A DNA stretch of 64,000 nucleotides from Oscheius dolichura. Taxonomy: Eukaryota > Nematoda > Chromadorea > Rhabditida > Rhabditidae. The notes under the pieces are model-generated. The model was not told the origin of the DNA, made no database searches, and saw only the letters and a program-made list of their open reading frames with translations. Location: positions 8,680,001 through 8,744,000 of the forward strand of contig OW051497.1 in the NCBI GenBank assembly GCA_932521035.1, written 5' to 3'. Made by a program: the position numbers and the translations under genes. This document shows, in pieces, positions 27,606 to 39,892 of this stretch. Position 1 is the first letter of the stretch, and every line of letters begins with the position of its first letter.

Positions 27606-30600
27606 AAAGAAGTTGATTGTTATTCTACTTCTTTGCAAATCCGTCAAAAAGTGAAAATAAGGTTCCTCAGTTTATTTCTAATAACTTCGAAAAGGAATTG
27701 CCAACCCTCCACGCCGAAAAAGCTTGCGGTTTATGAAATATGGCTGAATATCACGTCACGAACATTTTTCGGTTCTAATGAGTCTGGCGGCAAATGAACA
27801 AACTACCATTTTGAGTGAGAGATTGTGTATCTAAGGGCTACAAACAAAAGAGTGGCATAGTCGAAAGCGCGCCACGTTAGTTTAGCCATTTTCAGCGGCA
27901 AAGTGATCATTTCAATCGACTAACATTTGTAATAATGGCAATTTGAAGCAGTGTGAGTACCTTTCGACTAATTCCCCGTATCTCCCCCTCTTAATTGCCT
28001 GTTTTGAGAGAATTCCATCCGTTCCCATGACTTTATAGTCTAATCACTATATTCAATTTGAGATTAAGCAGACACTTATCGTTCTCTCTGGCTCGTAAAT
28101 CTAGCAAATTAAATTTAGCCTGGAGTAGTGCAGTAGTGCAGACTAATTTTAGTGTAATAGGAGACGCCTAGTGATTTTTCTAATTAAGGATATACTTCCT
28201 CTTTAGCAATAGGGGGCAAAATACGTCAGGCGTTAGGGGGATTGGAAAGAGAACGCAGCTAGAAAGGGTTAAAGCTGGGAAAAGAGACATGGCAAGTAGT
28301 CGTTAGGGTGTCGTTGCGTCTATAGAGTGCGAGAGATAGGGAACAATATCAGGGAATATGTTAGAGATAACAGTTCTACAAGAAAAAGGTCACTGTCTTA
28401 TGCGTGAGAGCATAGAACGGTAGAAAACTGTTGCCTTGAAGAGCAAAAGGGATCAGAGTGGAGTCCTTATTTGAAGGCCTAGGAAACTCTTTTGTTACTA
28501 GGAAACCTTTTAAAACACAGTAATACAAGCTAATGTCTACATTGCCCTATTCAATTAAGTATGAGGAAAAGCAGCTTTTCCAAAAAGCTATAGCTTTTGA
28601 GCAGTATGCCTAATGTGGCTTCGCTTGTCGCTTTCAAACTGGCGCCGTTATTCACAAAAAAGATTGTCTTGCTCTATCCGACTTGTTACTGTGGTTTCCA
28701 TTCTCATGGGCTTATATAGAAACAGAAGGCAGCGCTGATTTTCACAAGAGATTTGGTATAGCAATTTCCTAGAATGACTTTGTAAAGAAATAATATGAAC
28801 AACCTTGAGGTCTTTGAATAGAGTGGGACGCGACCAGTTGAAAGTGGAAACTGTGGAGGTAGTCGACACTTTTTACCCTCCCGAAATCAATGTTGCCGAG
28901 AGATGCTGTCATGTGTCCCTTTCTAGATCGTATCATCTCATATTAAGAACTTTTGGAGGCTGAGGAAAACACACCGGTTGAGGTGCGAGGTCACAACAAC
29001 AATTTGGGCTGACGGGTTTTCATTTCCTTAGTCAATTTTTCTTTAGAAAAGGCGCACCAGTGCAATCTGCAAGGGAGAAGCTGTCAGGCGGCTGTTTCGA
29101 TGAGCGTGGGAAATGGAAGGGAATTCCATTGGAGCATTCGTTTTTGAAGTCTCCGTGGCCGCAATCTCCTGCGCTTGATCGTGTTATTTTTGAACATGTT
29201 GGAACTCTCAGGACATGTTCGCAGTTTTAAAGCGAATGCAAGACCATTCATGCCCATTCAATCATCCCCCCCCCCCCTCAACTTGAAAACGCTACTCCCA
29301 TTTCTAGGGGCCAGGAACGGCCGGAACCGCATAGTTTATGGAATTGCACATGTGCAAGAATCAACCTGTTAATTAGGCACCAAAGACGAAAGAAGGAAAA
29401 GCGTAAAGACGGAGATGGCTGCTGCTTTCTATCGAATTCCCAAAACATGCGCATGAAAATGACACTGCTAAGATGCAACCGGCTGTCTTTGCTTTATCCC
29501 TCTGACTCCCGAAGGGACAATTGGATTCCAGACACCACTTCCTTTTCTGGTCCGTTTCACAGCTTCCCCTGCGAAATACCCTGGTTGTTGGTTCACCCAC
29601 TGCTAGCCTTACGACCACTGTGCAGTATTGTGAGTGCCACTTGGAAAAGCATCCAAACTAGTTCCAGAAACGTTTATCTAAGTTATTTATCTAGAACTTC
29701 CCCTAATACTTCCGTCTGGTTTGAATTTATTCGCCTTTGCTGACTGAAACCAGCACGGACAGGTGTGGCCTTCCCTAAAACAATAGGAGCTTTGGAGGGC
29801 AACGGGCAGTTGGTCGGTCGTACCTGTCCACTCACATCTTTTTGGGAATCTCTCCCGTCCCCCGTTCCCTTCCCAAATTCATCATCATTAGAGCCGTTCA
29901 GGCCTCCTTCCCCTCTCCCAGAATGACCCATTTGGTTCGTCGGCTTCTATTCACTTGCCCTCTTAGGACAGCCTTGTATGAGCGGGTAGACCGCAGCCCT
30001 ATGTCGGGAATAAGAAGCCGAGTTTTCTTCTCTTGACAGAAGAAGTGCCCGGGCCCCCATCCTGGAAAACCAGTTTCTCTTCGCATCCCCAATCGCCGAT
30101 GGAGATCCCTTACGGGTCTGATCAATACACTTTCCTCCGTCTTTCTACGTCATCATTTTTATTCCTTCTTTTTTTTATGAAATTAAAAACCTGCAAAATT
30201 TAACAAGGTATTAGGGATTATCGCCCGGTAAAAAGTGGCTTTTTCAAAACTGGCCCTCTTCTCTCGAAACACAAGGATAAGCCACAGGCACAAATAGTGG
30301 ACGGGAGAGGGACAGCGCAAGAAATAGTGCCTCAATGGCTGAGGTAGGCGAGAGACAGCCCGTCCGGAGGGGAGAGGGATCGACAGCTAGAGTGTCAGAG
30401 AGTGTGGAGTATTGAGGGAGTCACACGGGCCTGGGCGCCCGATCTCCCTCTGCGTACCCGACCTCGGTTGATTCTCTTTTCCGTTCCCATACCTAAAATG
30501 AACTGTATACAATTGCTGATGACGCTGATGACACTCTGTTTATAATTTCCCCATTAAACCCGAGATAAGAACTCAGATGCGGCGGCTTGTTGGCCGGTTG

Positions 30601-31810
30601 CTAGGGAGACTGAGGTGGCCATTGAGAAGGGAAAAAAACATTTAAGAAAATATTTTTGAGAAAATTTCTTTTTTAACAATTTTTGCGAATATTTTTAGTG
30701 GTTTCAAACATGCAAAAAAATCAATTTTTCCTTTGAAAAGCAAATATATTGATATCAGTATCAAGAATAGGAGAAGAAGATGTGTTTAACTTTTTATATT
30801 TAATGCTACTAAAATAAATGTGACTCATATCGTAATTTAAGAGTTTGATAAAGTGAGAAAAGACCCCGTGTTCCCCTTTATTTAAAACTATCGCCAAGAA
30901 AATGCTATTTTGCAGAACACGCGTACCTTCTTAACAATGAATCAGCCCGAGATAATTTGTCTTTTATCTTATCGAAGCCGCAATTTACTGCTTTTGGTAC
31001 CATATGGCCTAATCCAGAAGCTCATTAAATGACGGCTGACCTCAGCAGCCGCGATCGACGCCTCGACCTTATCCGTTCCATTTTCGCTTTCGATATTTCT
31101 AGCTTTATCCCGGACTTCGACAAAACGAACAGCAGTTTTTCTCGTTCAAATTAGGCTTGTCTTTTTCACCGCATTGTAGATGACTTTACCCCGTTGTTTA
31201 TTATTTGACCAAATTTGATTTTTGCCCATTTTAGGTGTGGACAGAATTCAGTTGCAAAATAAAAAAACCCGGAAAACATCACGTTTTCTAAAACAATTAT
31301 AACCCCCCGCTGCTTATCAGTAGTGTGACCTAATGGGTTCTCAGCTGATCTCATATTTCCCTCCCAAGCTCAACTTTCGCTCAGCAAATTAGCTAAAACG
31401 TAAATCTTGTTAGAGCATTTGTCCGCCAGGAGCGGACTCATTCAATCAGCAAACAGAAAATGAATGATAACATATTTATGATTACCATCAGGTGTCGGCC
31501 CAGCGGGAGAGAAAAATATGCAAAACTTTTGTCGGCCTCTATCGATCTTGTGCACTGCGCTCATGTTCATGAACAGCTGATCGCTTTCTAGGGCTCGCTT
31601 AGATATTCTATAGGGGAGCTTTTGTCAAAAGCTCAAATGTTTGCATTAAGGATGTTATGAAACACACCCGGCTGATTCATCGCAGACGTGGGTTGTTGTC
31701 CTAACCATCGATTTGTCGGATGGGCTACTTTCGGCATCATATGGTCCGCTAACCTCTCTCTTTTCCTTCGTTCTTCCCCCGCGCCTTGAAATTAATTCTA
31801 ATCGTTTTAG
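27606..31810. other. Intergenic region between divergent ethanolamine kinase and epsin genes
   Basis: This 4.2-kb stretch has no supported coding chain. The open frames around 28648-28869 and 29175-30125 are short, overlap each other on both strands and lack motifs. It should hold the promoters of two divergent genes. A C-run lies at 29268-29277 and AT-rich sequence at 30620-30850. It ends with a TTTTAG acceptor at 31805-31810. Confidence 0.45.
31809..31810 (+). promoter_or_regulatory. Candidate spliced-leader acceptor of the first epsin gene
   Basis: GTTTTAG lies 11 nt before the ATG at 31822. No coding exon precedes it, so trans-splicing or a 5' untranslated intron is likely. Confidence 0.5.
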
Positions 31811-31821
31811 GTGAAGGAAAG

Positions 31822-33518
31822 ATGTCCATCTCCACAATTCGACGACAGGTCAAGAATGTGGCGTATAACTTCTCGGATGCACAGGTGAAAGTGCGAGAAG
31901 CGACGAGTAATGACCCCTGGGGACCGTCAACCGCCCTGATGTCGGAAATCGCCGATTTGACCAATAACCCTATGGTAAATTATTTATTGGAATTGTTTAC
32001 CCCGTTCCCTTTTATAGGCTTTCACTGAAATTATGTCTATCATCTGGAAAAGGCTAAACGATTCCGGGAAGAATTGGCGACATGTTTATAAATCTTTGGT
32101 GCTTTTGGATTTCCTGATCAAATGCGGAAACGAAAAGGTTTGCACAAGGTTCAAACATAATATTGATTTTTGTCCGGTTTAGGTTGCTCAACAATGTAGG
32201 GAGAACATTTTCACTATTGAAACGTTGAAAGATTTCCAACACATTGAGGAAAATAGAGATCAAGGGCTGAATATAAGAGAAAAGGCTAAACAAATCACTA
32301 CTCTGCTGTCAGACGAGGAGCGACTGACCAACGAGAGGACGCGTTTCATGCTGACGAGGAACAAGTGAGCCCGCCCTTATATAGAGACGCACTGTTTATG
32401 TTTACAGATTCAAACAGACAACCAACCCGTCCTCATCCAACCATATCGACCGTCAGCGACAGCGAGCGGATTCCAACATTGATCCCGAGATGGAGGAGGC
32501 TAGACCCGGATCCATCGGCGAGGAGGAGATGCAGCTCCAGATTGCTTTGGCTCTTTCGAGGGAAGAAAGCGAAAAGGCCGATGAGATGAGGAAGAGCGAC
32601 GAGGTCCGTCTGCAGGTAAGATTATTTCTGTTTTATTTTAATTAAATAAATAATAGTTGGCTTTGGAAGAATCGCGTGCAGAAGCAGAGAAAATGGCTAA
32701 TAAGACACAGGGAACCGTAAACAGCGGTCAGTTGACTCAGAGCGCTCTTGATGATCTGCTGTCATTGGGAGTTGGAGAGGTTGGTGAAAAAAATACATTT
32801 TTATAAAAGGATTTCTTGCAGCTCGTGATGACTGAACAGCACGTACCGCAGCAACAGCAACAACATATTTCTGCCTCTTCTTCTAGCAACTGGACTTCTC
32901 AAATGAACGATCCCTGGGCGCTGCCACAGCCAGTTCAGACTCCCCAAACCGCTCCACCCGTTTATCCAGGAGGTAATTCAGCTTTTATTAGTTTTTCTTA
33001 CATTTTCCTTTTAGCTCAGCTTGGAAATGACCCATGGGCTCCTACTAGCACCGCTTCTGCCGGAATCACTACGGGGGGAGCCTCTGTGAAACCCGAACCG
33101 ACTCCTGATCCATTCGCCGCTTGGGAACAAGCTCTTGAGCCGACCCCTGCATTGACCCCAATGACTACCAATTCTCAAGCTACCAACGGAAACAGAAAGA
33201 CTCCCGAGAACTTCCTTGGGGAGAACAGCAACCTGGTCAACTTGGACAATCTCTTGGGTAGCAGCACTCCAACCAATGGAGGTAGTCGTTCACTGTGTAT
33301 TTTGATTTTATGCCATTATTTTAGGCGTCAACCCGTTCATGTTGGGATCGACTGCAGCTCCCGTCAATCCTTTCACTGCTGCCCAGCGAAAATCTCCGAC
33401 TCTCAATGAAATGAGAGCAGCTCAACAAGCCCCACCTTTGCCCTCCGCCGGGCCACGTGTAGGAATGGCTCAGCCTCTTCAGCCAACCCAAGCTAATCCC
33501 TTTGCCAATCCCTTCTAA
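31822..33518 (+). CDS. epn-1: Epsin (ENTH-domain endocytic clathrin adaptor), complete
   Basis: Adaptor that binds PI(4,5)P2, bends the plasma membrane and links ubiquitinated cargo to clathrin, AP2 and EH-domain proteins. Eight exons: 31822-31974, 32018-32137, 32183-32364, 32408-32615, 32657-32779, 32822-32972, 33015-33281, 33324-33518. The ENTH domain covers about residues 1-145, with [29 protein letters not shown] and LKDFQHIEE. Two ubiquitin-interacting motifs follow (EEEMQLQIALALSREES and EVRLQLALEESRAEA). After them come a poly-Gln patch, two DPW motifs (NDPWALP, NDPWAPT) for AP2, a clathrin-box-like NLVNLDNLLG, and four NPF motifs at the C-terminus (VNPF twice, ANPFANPF). Introns are 41-45 nt. 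A second, more diverged epsin follows 1.1 kb downstream in the same orientation. This copy keeps the fuller motif set and is the better candidate for the canonical worm EPN-1. Confidence 0.95.
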
Positions 33519-34594
33519 TCTAATCATGCTCTAATTATGCTGACCTATCGGTTATTTTCAAAAGATCCTTTGTTGTATTTCAAAGCGTGTAGTCATATGG
33601 CATCGGCGCGGTAAATTAATCCATTTCACTATGTTATTTCCCCTCCTCTTCCTCCAATGTGGTTAATATCTTATACACTTGCACAACAGAGCATATTCAC
33701 TGTGCTAGTCTGCTCCTTTTTCTTTTTAAATTATTCACGGCGCTGCTCGTAACCTATGTGATACTTGAATCTTCATTTTCTATTTTTTCAAAAGTTGGGC
33801 TCCTCTTTCACTCTTCACGAAGTCAAGTCCACCTTTCATTTTCTGTACAATCGCGATATTTCTTGGTGCGTAAGATCGTAGCCATAGCCGAGCTCTATAA
33901 GGTGTCAAAATCTTCTGCACATGTAATAGCTGGATTTCCTTCTTCTCCCTTCTTTTCGCCGCATAAGTGTGTAGGACGAGTATATGGTTCCCTTTTCCCA
34001 ACCCGTATGTAAAGTGACCTTTTTGTTTTTCTTTTTTTTTTGTAGTTCGGCTTTTCTCTATTGTCATCTTTGATCGTGTAAAATGAAATCTCTTGTAATC
34101 TTTCAATTTTGTTAAAAAAACTTGTTTGTTTAAATGATAGTGCTTTGGCGGGCGGTACTTGTACACATCATCGCGGCTGCCCGCCCCCTTTTTGGGCGCT
34201 AATCTTTTGAATTTGCGTAAAACTGCAATACTAGTCTAGACCTGGTTCAATTTCTTGCCTCAACTTCCTCTTTCCCAGCGCTTTTTAAAAACATGTTGAT
34301 TGTTTACGACCTAAGAAAGTTCGTTGCGGTAAACATAACCTAGAGAAAACCCTATTCCGCGGAAAGCGCAAGCGATTTTTACTTATCAATAAAGAAGAGG
34401 AGAGGGGCCACACGACATATCAGAAATGCCGACTGTGCTCACCGATCGATTCTTGATACGGACTCCAGCCGCTTTCCACCCCCATACAGCTGCCTTTATT
34501 TCCGATTCCATTCTTCATTTGATCCTTATCACCTAGCCGCCCCCTCACTTACTCGTGTTGATCTTCAGGCACCCTCGTACTCCTTTTCACTACC
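33519..34594. other. Spacer between the two epsin genes
   Basis: No coding chain. It contains the 3' end of the first epsin and the leader or promoter of the second. At about 1.1 kb it is longer than the 100-200 bp usual inside nematode operons, so independent promoters are more likely. A TCTTCAG acceptor at 34562-34568 precedes the second epsin's ATG by 26 nt and is a candidate trans-splice site. Confidence 0.5.
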
Positions 34595-36395
34595 ATGCAA
34601 AGCCTCAGGCGGAGCGCTAAAAACTTTGCTTATAACTATTCTGAAGCTCAGAAAGCCGTCAGGGAAGCCACTAGGTACTGTTTCTCCATTTCTCTAGTCA
34701 CATATTCTCGTTTAGCAACAGTCCATGGGGTCCTACCACTTCCCAGATGGTTACAATTGCAGACTATATGAGAGATCCTGTGGTACGTCAACATCGAAAC
34801 TAATCATTCGTTCCTTTTAGGGTTTCGATGAGGTCATGGGAGTTCTTTGGAAGCGCTTAAATGATTCTGGAAAGAATTGGAGACACGTTTTTAAGAGTTT
34901 ATGTGTGCTTGACTTCCTGATAAAAGCCGGCAATGAACGTGTACGTTTGAACAGCCGGTTTCTATTGACACAATCTCTTTTTTTGGTTTAGGTTGCTATC
35001 CTCTGTAGAGGTAATCTTTACGCTATTGAAACTTTGAGAGACTTCCAACACGTGGAAGAAGGACGCGACCAGGTACTTTCCAGCCCTTTATGATTAATAC
35101 GTTCAAACATCCTTATAGGGAATACACATTCGAGATAAGGCTAAACAGCTGGCTGCTTTGTTGGCAAACGGAAGGGCAAGCCAAGATGGAGCAGGTTCAT
35201 CGTCAGGTCGGTTACTCAGTTTGTGGTCAGGGTGTAAGGACAAGGGGATGAGTCAGCAGAGAAAACATTCCCATGACGACATCGCGGTATTCAAACGAAC
35301 TCACGTCTTGCAGATGCAATTCGGGCACAGCCACGTACAGAACCTATCTCTAGGCCTACTAATATGTCAGAGGAAGAGGATCAGTTGAGGATAGCAATGG
35401 AGTTATCCCTTCAGGAGCAGCAGAAGACCGTCAGTTTAAAAGACGATTACGAAGTCAGACTCCAGGTTTATTTCTACCGTGTTTAATTAAAACTTATATA
35501 TTTCAGCAAGCTATTGAAGAGAGTAAAAGGGAAGCTGAAAAGACAAAGGCTATCCTGGCAGAGAAGCCACAGAGTTTCGAACTTACGGGAAAGCCGAAGA
35601 GTAATGTGGACGATCTGCTTTCTCTAGGAGATGTAGGGAGAACTTTTTTCTTTCTTCAATATTCTATAATTCCAGCTGAATATAAATACGCAGCCATCGT
35701 CTTCTTCCTTAGCATGGTACAATGGCGCCAACGATCCGTTCACTTTCAATACGCGTGAACTATCTGCTCCTGCTTCTCCTTCGTCCTTCCTAGCGACGTC
35801 CATTGCTCAAACAGCTCCTCCTACTCAACTTCCAGGTACGCTAGTTTCACTTATTCTTTGAGTAAATTCAATTATTATAGGCATCGACCATGACCCTTGG
35901 AATCCACAGCAGCCAGTGGCTAACTATGCTCCATATTCGATCTACGATAATGCTTCGATTCCACCTCCATCAGTGGCTAACTATGGGCACTCATACGCTG
36001 ATCCGTTTTCCGCTAATCCTTATGACACGCTAGTGGTAAGTCGCAAAAATCTTAAGCTTAATGAATTTTCAGGATTATGACAACCAGAACAGTGTCAATG
36101 ATGAGCAGAGTTCGAAGTTCTTGAGGACAGATGGGAACAGTAACATCCACAACTTGGTTTCATTGGATAATATTGGAAGTAGGCCGTTCCTTTCTATTTT
36201 TCTTTATGGATTATTTTAGCCTCCAATCCTTTTCTGGCAGCAAACGCCGAGATGAAGAGAACGCCAACATTGAACGAGTTGAGGGCCCAAAATCAGTCCT
36301 ACCCTACTCCACCTATTAGCCCGTTCCCTCAGTCCCTTACACCATCTCAAATGCCACCAATTTCTTCTACCAATCCTTTCGCATCAAACTTTTAA
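34595..36395 (+). CDS. Second epsin paralogue (ENTH domain), complete
   Basis: Same likely role in clathrin endocytosis as the gene at 31822. Eleven exons: 34595-34674, 34716-34782, 34821-34940, 34992-35072, 35119-35206, 35314-35465, 35507-35632, 35676-35835, 35881-36035, 36073-36178, 36220-36395. ENTH residues are well kept ([54 protein letters not shown]). Two UIMs follow ([32 protein letters not shown]). Then come one DPW (HDPWNP), DPF motifs, a clathrin-box-like NLVSLDNIG and two NPF motifs (SNPFLA, TNPFAS). Compared with its neighbour it has fewer DPW and NPF motifs, extra introns and a shorter linker after ENTH. All exons join in phase without stops, so it is not a pseudogene. It converges with the minus-strand coiled-coil gene ending at 36706. 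Confidence 0.93.
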
Positions 36396-36705
36396 AGCTT
36401 TCAAGTTGTATTTTGTGACGTTTGTATTTCAAATTGGTCTTTACCTGGGTATATCGACAATTCCAATGAAATGAACGGTCTACTATGTTTTCACCTGGCT
36501 CGACCAAGAATGAGGGGGCTGGGAGGATGATAGTTTCTTTTGCTTCAGATAGAAACCTCTCTTTCCGTCTTTGTTTTCAGTTTGCCAGCATCTAAGTTCA
36601 TAAATGAAGACGAAGCTCTATTTTTCAACAGCAGACGCTATCAGACGTCACATTTTCCCGCTCTCTAACACTATAAGCTCTAGTGATTGTTTAGCTATGA
36701 ACATA

Positions 36706-38137
36706 TCAGTCAACACATATGTTTTGGTCAGGGACCACAATATCAAAACCATGAATTTTACAATGCTTCACAATCTGACAAAGATATGCCTTCTCCTTGG
36801 CCAACAGTGACTGCAACCTGCTCCTCTCGGACAGTAATTTCTGTTTTTCCTCTTGCACACTGCTCGCGTCTGTCTTGTTTTTTGTATCGATTTCTAACGA
36901 TCTCGCTTCCAATTTGACCAGCTATAAGCGTTTGGTCTATAGGTTTACTCTGTTTCACCTTCATTTTTTGACGATCAGTTCTTTCTGCTAACCTTTCCAA
37001 AGTTCTATTGTTTTGATCTGGGAGAATTCGAAGTTCCACCAGCAGGCGATCTCTTTTTGTTTCGCGTAGGTAGGCTCTCTCTTGGGCGAAGCGCAACTTT
37101 TCCGCAATGTCCTTATAGTTGATCATCTTTGACGTAAACTCTACGCTAGCCTGAACGTTGGAATAATGTTGGGCACACTTAGAGGCGTTCTACCTCCGCT
37201 TGCAGTTTTCTACAAAGTTCCCTTAACTTTTCAACTCTTCCCTCTTGGAATTTCCTTACGGCTATGCGCTGAAGGTCTGTCTTCGCGACAGTGACGAGGT
37301 CTTCTATCTTCCCTGAGAAGAATCTGTTGTTCTCTAAATGGCAATAAACGCCTTCTATGCTCAAACAAACCCCTCATATCCTCAGCCGCAGACATTACCC
37401 GCAAACAGAATTCTTGTGTATGTGGATGTATTCTCCTCAACATTTCGGAGTTCCTCTTCTTTACGAGAGTTGTATCCCCCAAAATGGCGTCTTCCTGAAA
37501 AAGTTTCTCTCATTCCTGGGGAATTCCCTGTCCTCTGCTCTTTGCTCCAATCGTAGCAAGACCAGACAGGGGGAGATTTCCACGAAAAAATCAGCGGCTT
37601 ACTACGAGGCGGTCAAGGATTGCATCAGCCTCATGACGTCACGCTTACCACGCCAGTGTTACATTTCCATTGTTTTAGCTTTTTGTCGAGGTGGTCCTTC
37701 TTCTCACAGAGTGCTATGATATCCACCTCCTTTTCCATATCCTTTACATGTTCTTCCAATTCTGAAAAAAGGTGTTTCCCCTAAAAAAAACGCAGTTATT
37801 TTTGCCCCAGTAGCAGACGATGACAATACAGTACCTCTATTTTTAAGTAGCGAATGTGACCAACCTTGATAAAAGGTCAAAAATTTTTCTTTACATTGGG
37901 GGATGACATTAGACAATTTTGACGCTAGAAATTGTTTATGCCTTCCTGGGAAGATTTTGTATCCATCTGTGAGGGTCTTCAGCAAGGAATAATGATATTC
38001 TAGGTCGGCGAGAACGTCTTCCACTGCCTAATGTTAATTTAAAGCTGAAATGAGATTAGGGTTACCTCATCTAGGTGGAGTTCCTTATAGAAAGCTTCAA
38101 AAGTAAAAAGGGGTTGAGGTATAGGAGCCAACGGCAT
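36706..38137 (-). CDS. Coiled-coil protein, unrecognised
   Basis: Six to seven exons join in phase on minus. They start with ATG 38137 (MPLAPIPQPLFTFEAF) and run through about 38137-38066, 38027-37865, 37762-37653, 37496-37369, 37321-37190, 37146-36956 and 36920-36706. The protein has about 330 residues, mostly charged helix with heptad-like spacing: LEEHVKDMEKEVDII, EKKDHLDKKLKQWK, RVEKLRELCRKLQAE, KLRFAQERAYLRETK, EEKQKLLSERSRLQSLLAKEKA. It ends in a more globular tail (HCKIHGFDIVVPD). There is no signal peptide or membrane segment. Its start lies 339 bp from the atf-4 start, in divergent orientation, so the two may share a promoter region. A structural or scaffolding role, for example centrosomal or ciliary, is only a guess; no family was recognised. 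Confidence 0.7.
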
Positions 38138-38193
38138 ATTATGCGCCTGAGTACATTTTCCGGATACTAATTTCCTTGCCCATTTTCTGCGCT

Positions 38194-38468
38194 AATGTTT
38201 GAAATTTCGTAAAGCGCGCTATGATCTCTTCTCGACTTCAGGGAAATTTTCCTGCTGAACTGTGCACCCCAGACTCTCCTCCGGGTGCATGGCTCCATTC
38301 CTGAGCATAGGGTATCCCCATCTTTTTTCGTTATCATTGATCATGAAATCGCTTTTTGCTGACAATTGTTCGTTCAGTGAGGCCTCTCCCATTAGAGAGT
38401 GTGTGATCGAGAGACGCAGAACCCGCCACACGTCTCTTCAGTCAGCCCCCTTCGACCGTGCCTATTGA
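38194..38468 (+). promoter_or_regulatory. Candidate upstream ORFs in the atf-4 leader
   Basis: Three ATG-started frames lie between the divergent start codons: 38194-38211 (5 codons, MFEIS), 38221-38304 (27 codons) and 38289-38468 (59 codons). The last ends only 7 nt before the atf-4 ATG at 38476. ATF4/GCN4-class factors are classically induced through upstream ORFs when eIF2alpha is phosphorylated, and worm atf-4 is reported to behave this way. Whether these frames are in the mRNA is unknown: a CTCTTCAG at about 38434-38441 could be a trans-splice acceptor that would remove them. Confidence 0.45.
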
Positions 38469-38475
38469 TCTAACC

Positions 38476-39760
38476 ATGTCCTTCCAATTCCAACTCTTCC
38501 AGGTAATTTTAATATTTTAATAATTAAGCAACGGCCTATACGTTGCTTGCGATGCTCTAATTCAAAGCCGCGAAATATTTTGCTGTTGGTAAGCCATACG
38601 TATAAATGAAAAATACTCAGCTGTTAACCTATGTTGGTTCTCGCTCAGTACCAGTTCGCTAAGCAAACAGGAAACGTTAAAAAAATTAGAAGCTAATCCT
38701 TTTATTTTAGAACAGCTCTCCTAGAGGTGGCTATAAGCACATCATGCACCCCAACTCTTTGACCACCCCCAATTATACAGTAAGTTCTATCCTGTTGTCT
38801 GTATGCTGATTTAACTATTGTAGGAAGCCACGTGCTGTGTTTGTTGAGCCTACAGGAAACGCTGTCGGACACAACTTCGCCGAATACCCATATTACCCAT
38901 CTTATTCTGAGAATTCATATATCCCCCAAAACTCTTATGCCTACCCACAGTATAGCCAACCCGCTCCCGTTCCCCAACAATATTATGACCAATCCCCTAT
39001 TGCACCCCAAGATTCATCTGAGCTTCCTGAGATCGCCATCAACGTTGCCCGCCTTTCTCCACAAGATTCGCCAGTACAAGAACAGGTGGGTTACGGTAGT
39101 CGGTAGTTTTTCTAATACCTATGAACCCCTATCAAACTCTGTCTGTGACGAAAGGACACTAAAAGCAGACCCTGACGGATGGGAGAAAGAACTTTGTTCG
39201 GCGATGTGCGCGGCACGTGGACAGTGACCTGCAAGCTTATCGAAAAAGCTTCCTGGGCTTTGAGAGGCGGAAATATTACGAAAATGTTACAGTGCGGGTT
39301 AAAATATAACTGTTTACAGGCTGAGATCTTCCAAGAAATCGTTCGTGAGTGCGAAGCCATCGAGCGTCGCAGCTCTCCTTCCAACAGCAGTAGTAGTTCT
39401 CCTATTTATGTAAGAAAGCATCTAACTCCTATATTATCTTCCTCCTTTTCTAGCCCTGGCCCTCCTCGGATGAGTACGAAACTACAGACTCTCCTGGTCC
39501 ATTCCGTAATCCTGTTAGGAAGGAGAGAAAGAAGGTATTCGTGTCCCGTTCTTCGTTTTGCTATCTGCTGCTTTTAGGCCCAAAACCGCCTTGCAGCCAC
39601 TCGATATAGAGAAAAGAAACGAAAAGAGAAAGAAGAGAAAATGTCTCAGATCGGTGAGCTGCTAACACGTAACGATGAGCTTAAAAAACAACTGTCCTCT
39701 ATGGAGAGCGAGGTGAACGTTCTCAAGAAGCTGATGAATGAGTTGGGTGTGCACTTTTAA
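38476..39760 (+). CDS. atf-4: ATF4-type bZIP transcription factor, complete
   Basis: Nuclear activator of the integrated stress response and amino-acid genes. Six exons: 38476-38502, 38711-38779, 38828-39085, 39320-39409, 39454-39534, 39578-39760. The N-terminal half is rich in Tyr, Ser, Pro and Gln (YPYYPSYSENSY, YAYPQYSQPAPVPQQYY) and is the likely activation region. The C-terminus has the basic region AQNRLAATRYREKKRKE followed by a leucine zipper (LLTRNDELKKQL, VNVLKKLMNELG) ending VHF. NxxAATRYRxKKR is diagnostic of the ATF4/ATF5 branch. The protein is about 235 residues. The second intron's acceptor had to be taken at 38826-38827, because the earlier AG at 38822-38823 brings an immediate stop. 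Its neighbours epn-1 and mbk-1 are also its neighbours in C. elegans, as I recall. Confidence 0.92.
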
Positions 39761-39886
39761 CCTTCCCCCTTTCCCTTATCTGTCAATATCCCTGTATATA
39801 TGCCATTTTTGTGAAGCGCTTGTCTCTCTGACAGCGTTTTCTTGGTAGTCTTCGCATGGCTGTGGCATTTTTTATCCACCTTTTGA

Positions 39887-39892
39887 AATAAA
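39887..39892 (+). terminator. Poly(A) signal AATAAA downstream of atf-4
   Basis: AATAAA 127 nt after the atf-4 stop codon; no other gene on this strand nearby. Confidence 0.55.

Noticed and set aside
32816-33409. 197-codon continuous ORF in the first epsin as a separate gene
   Set aside because: It is epsin exons 6 and 7 plus read-through of two short in-frame introns (32973-33014, 33282-33323).
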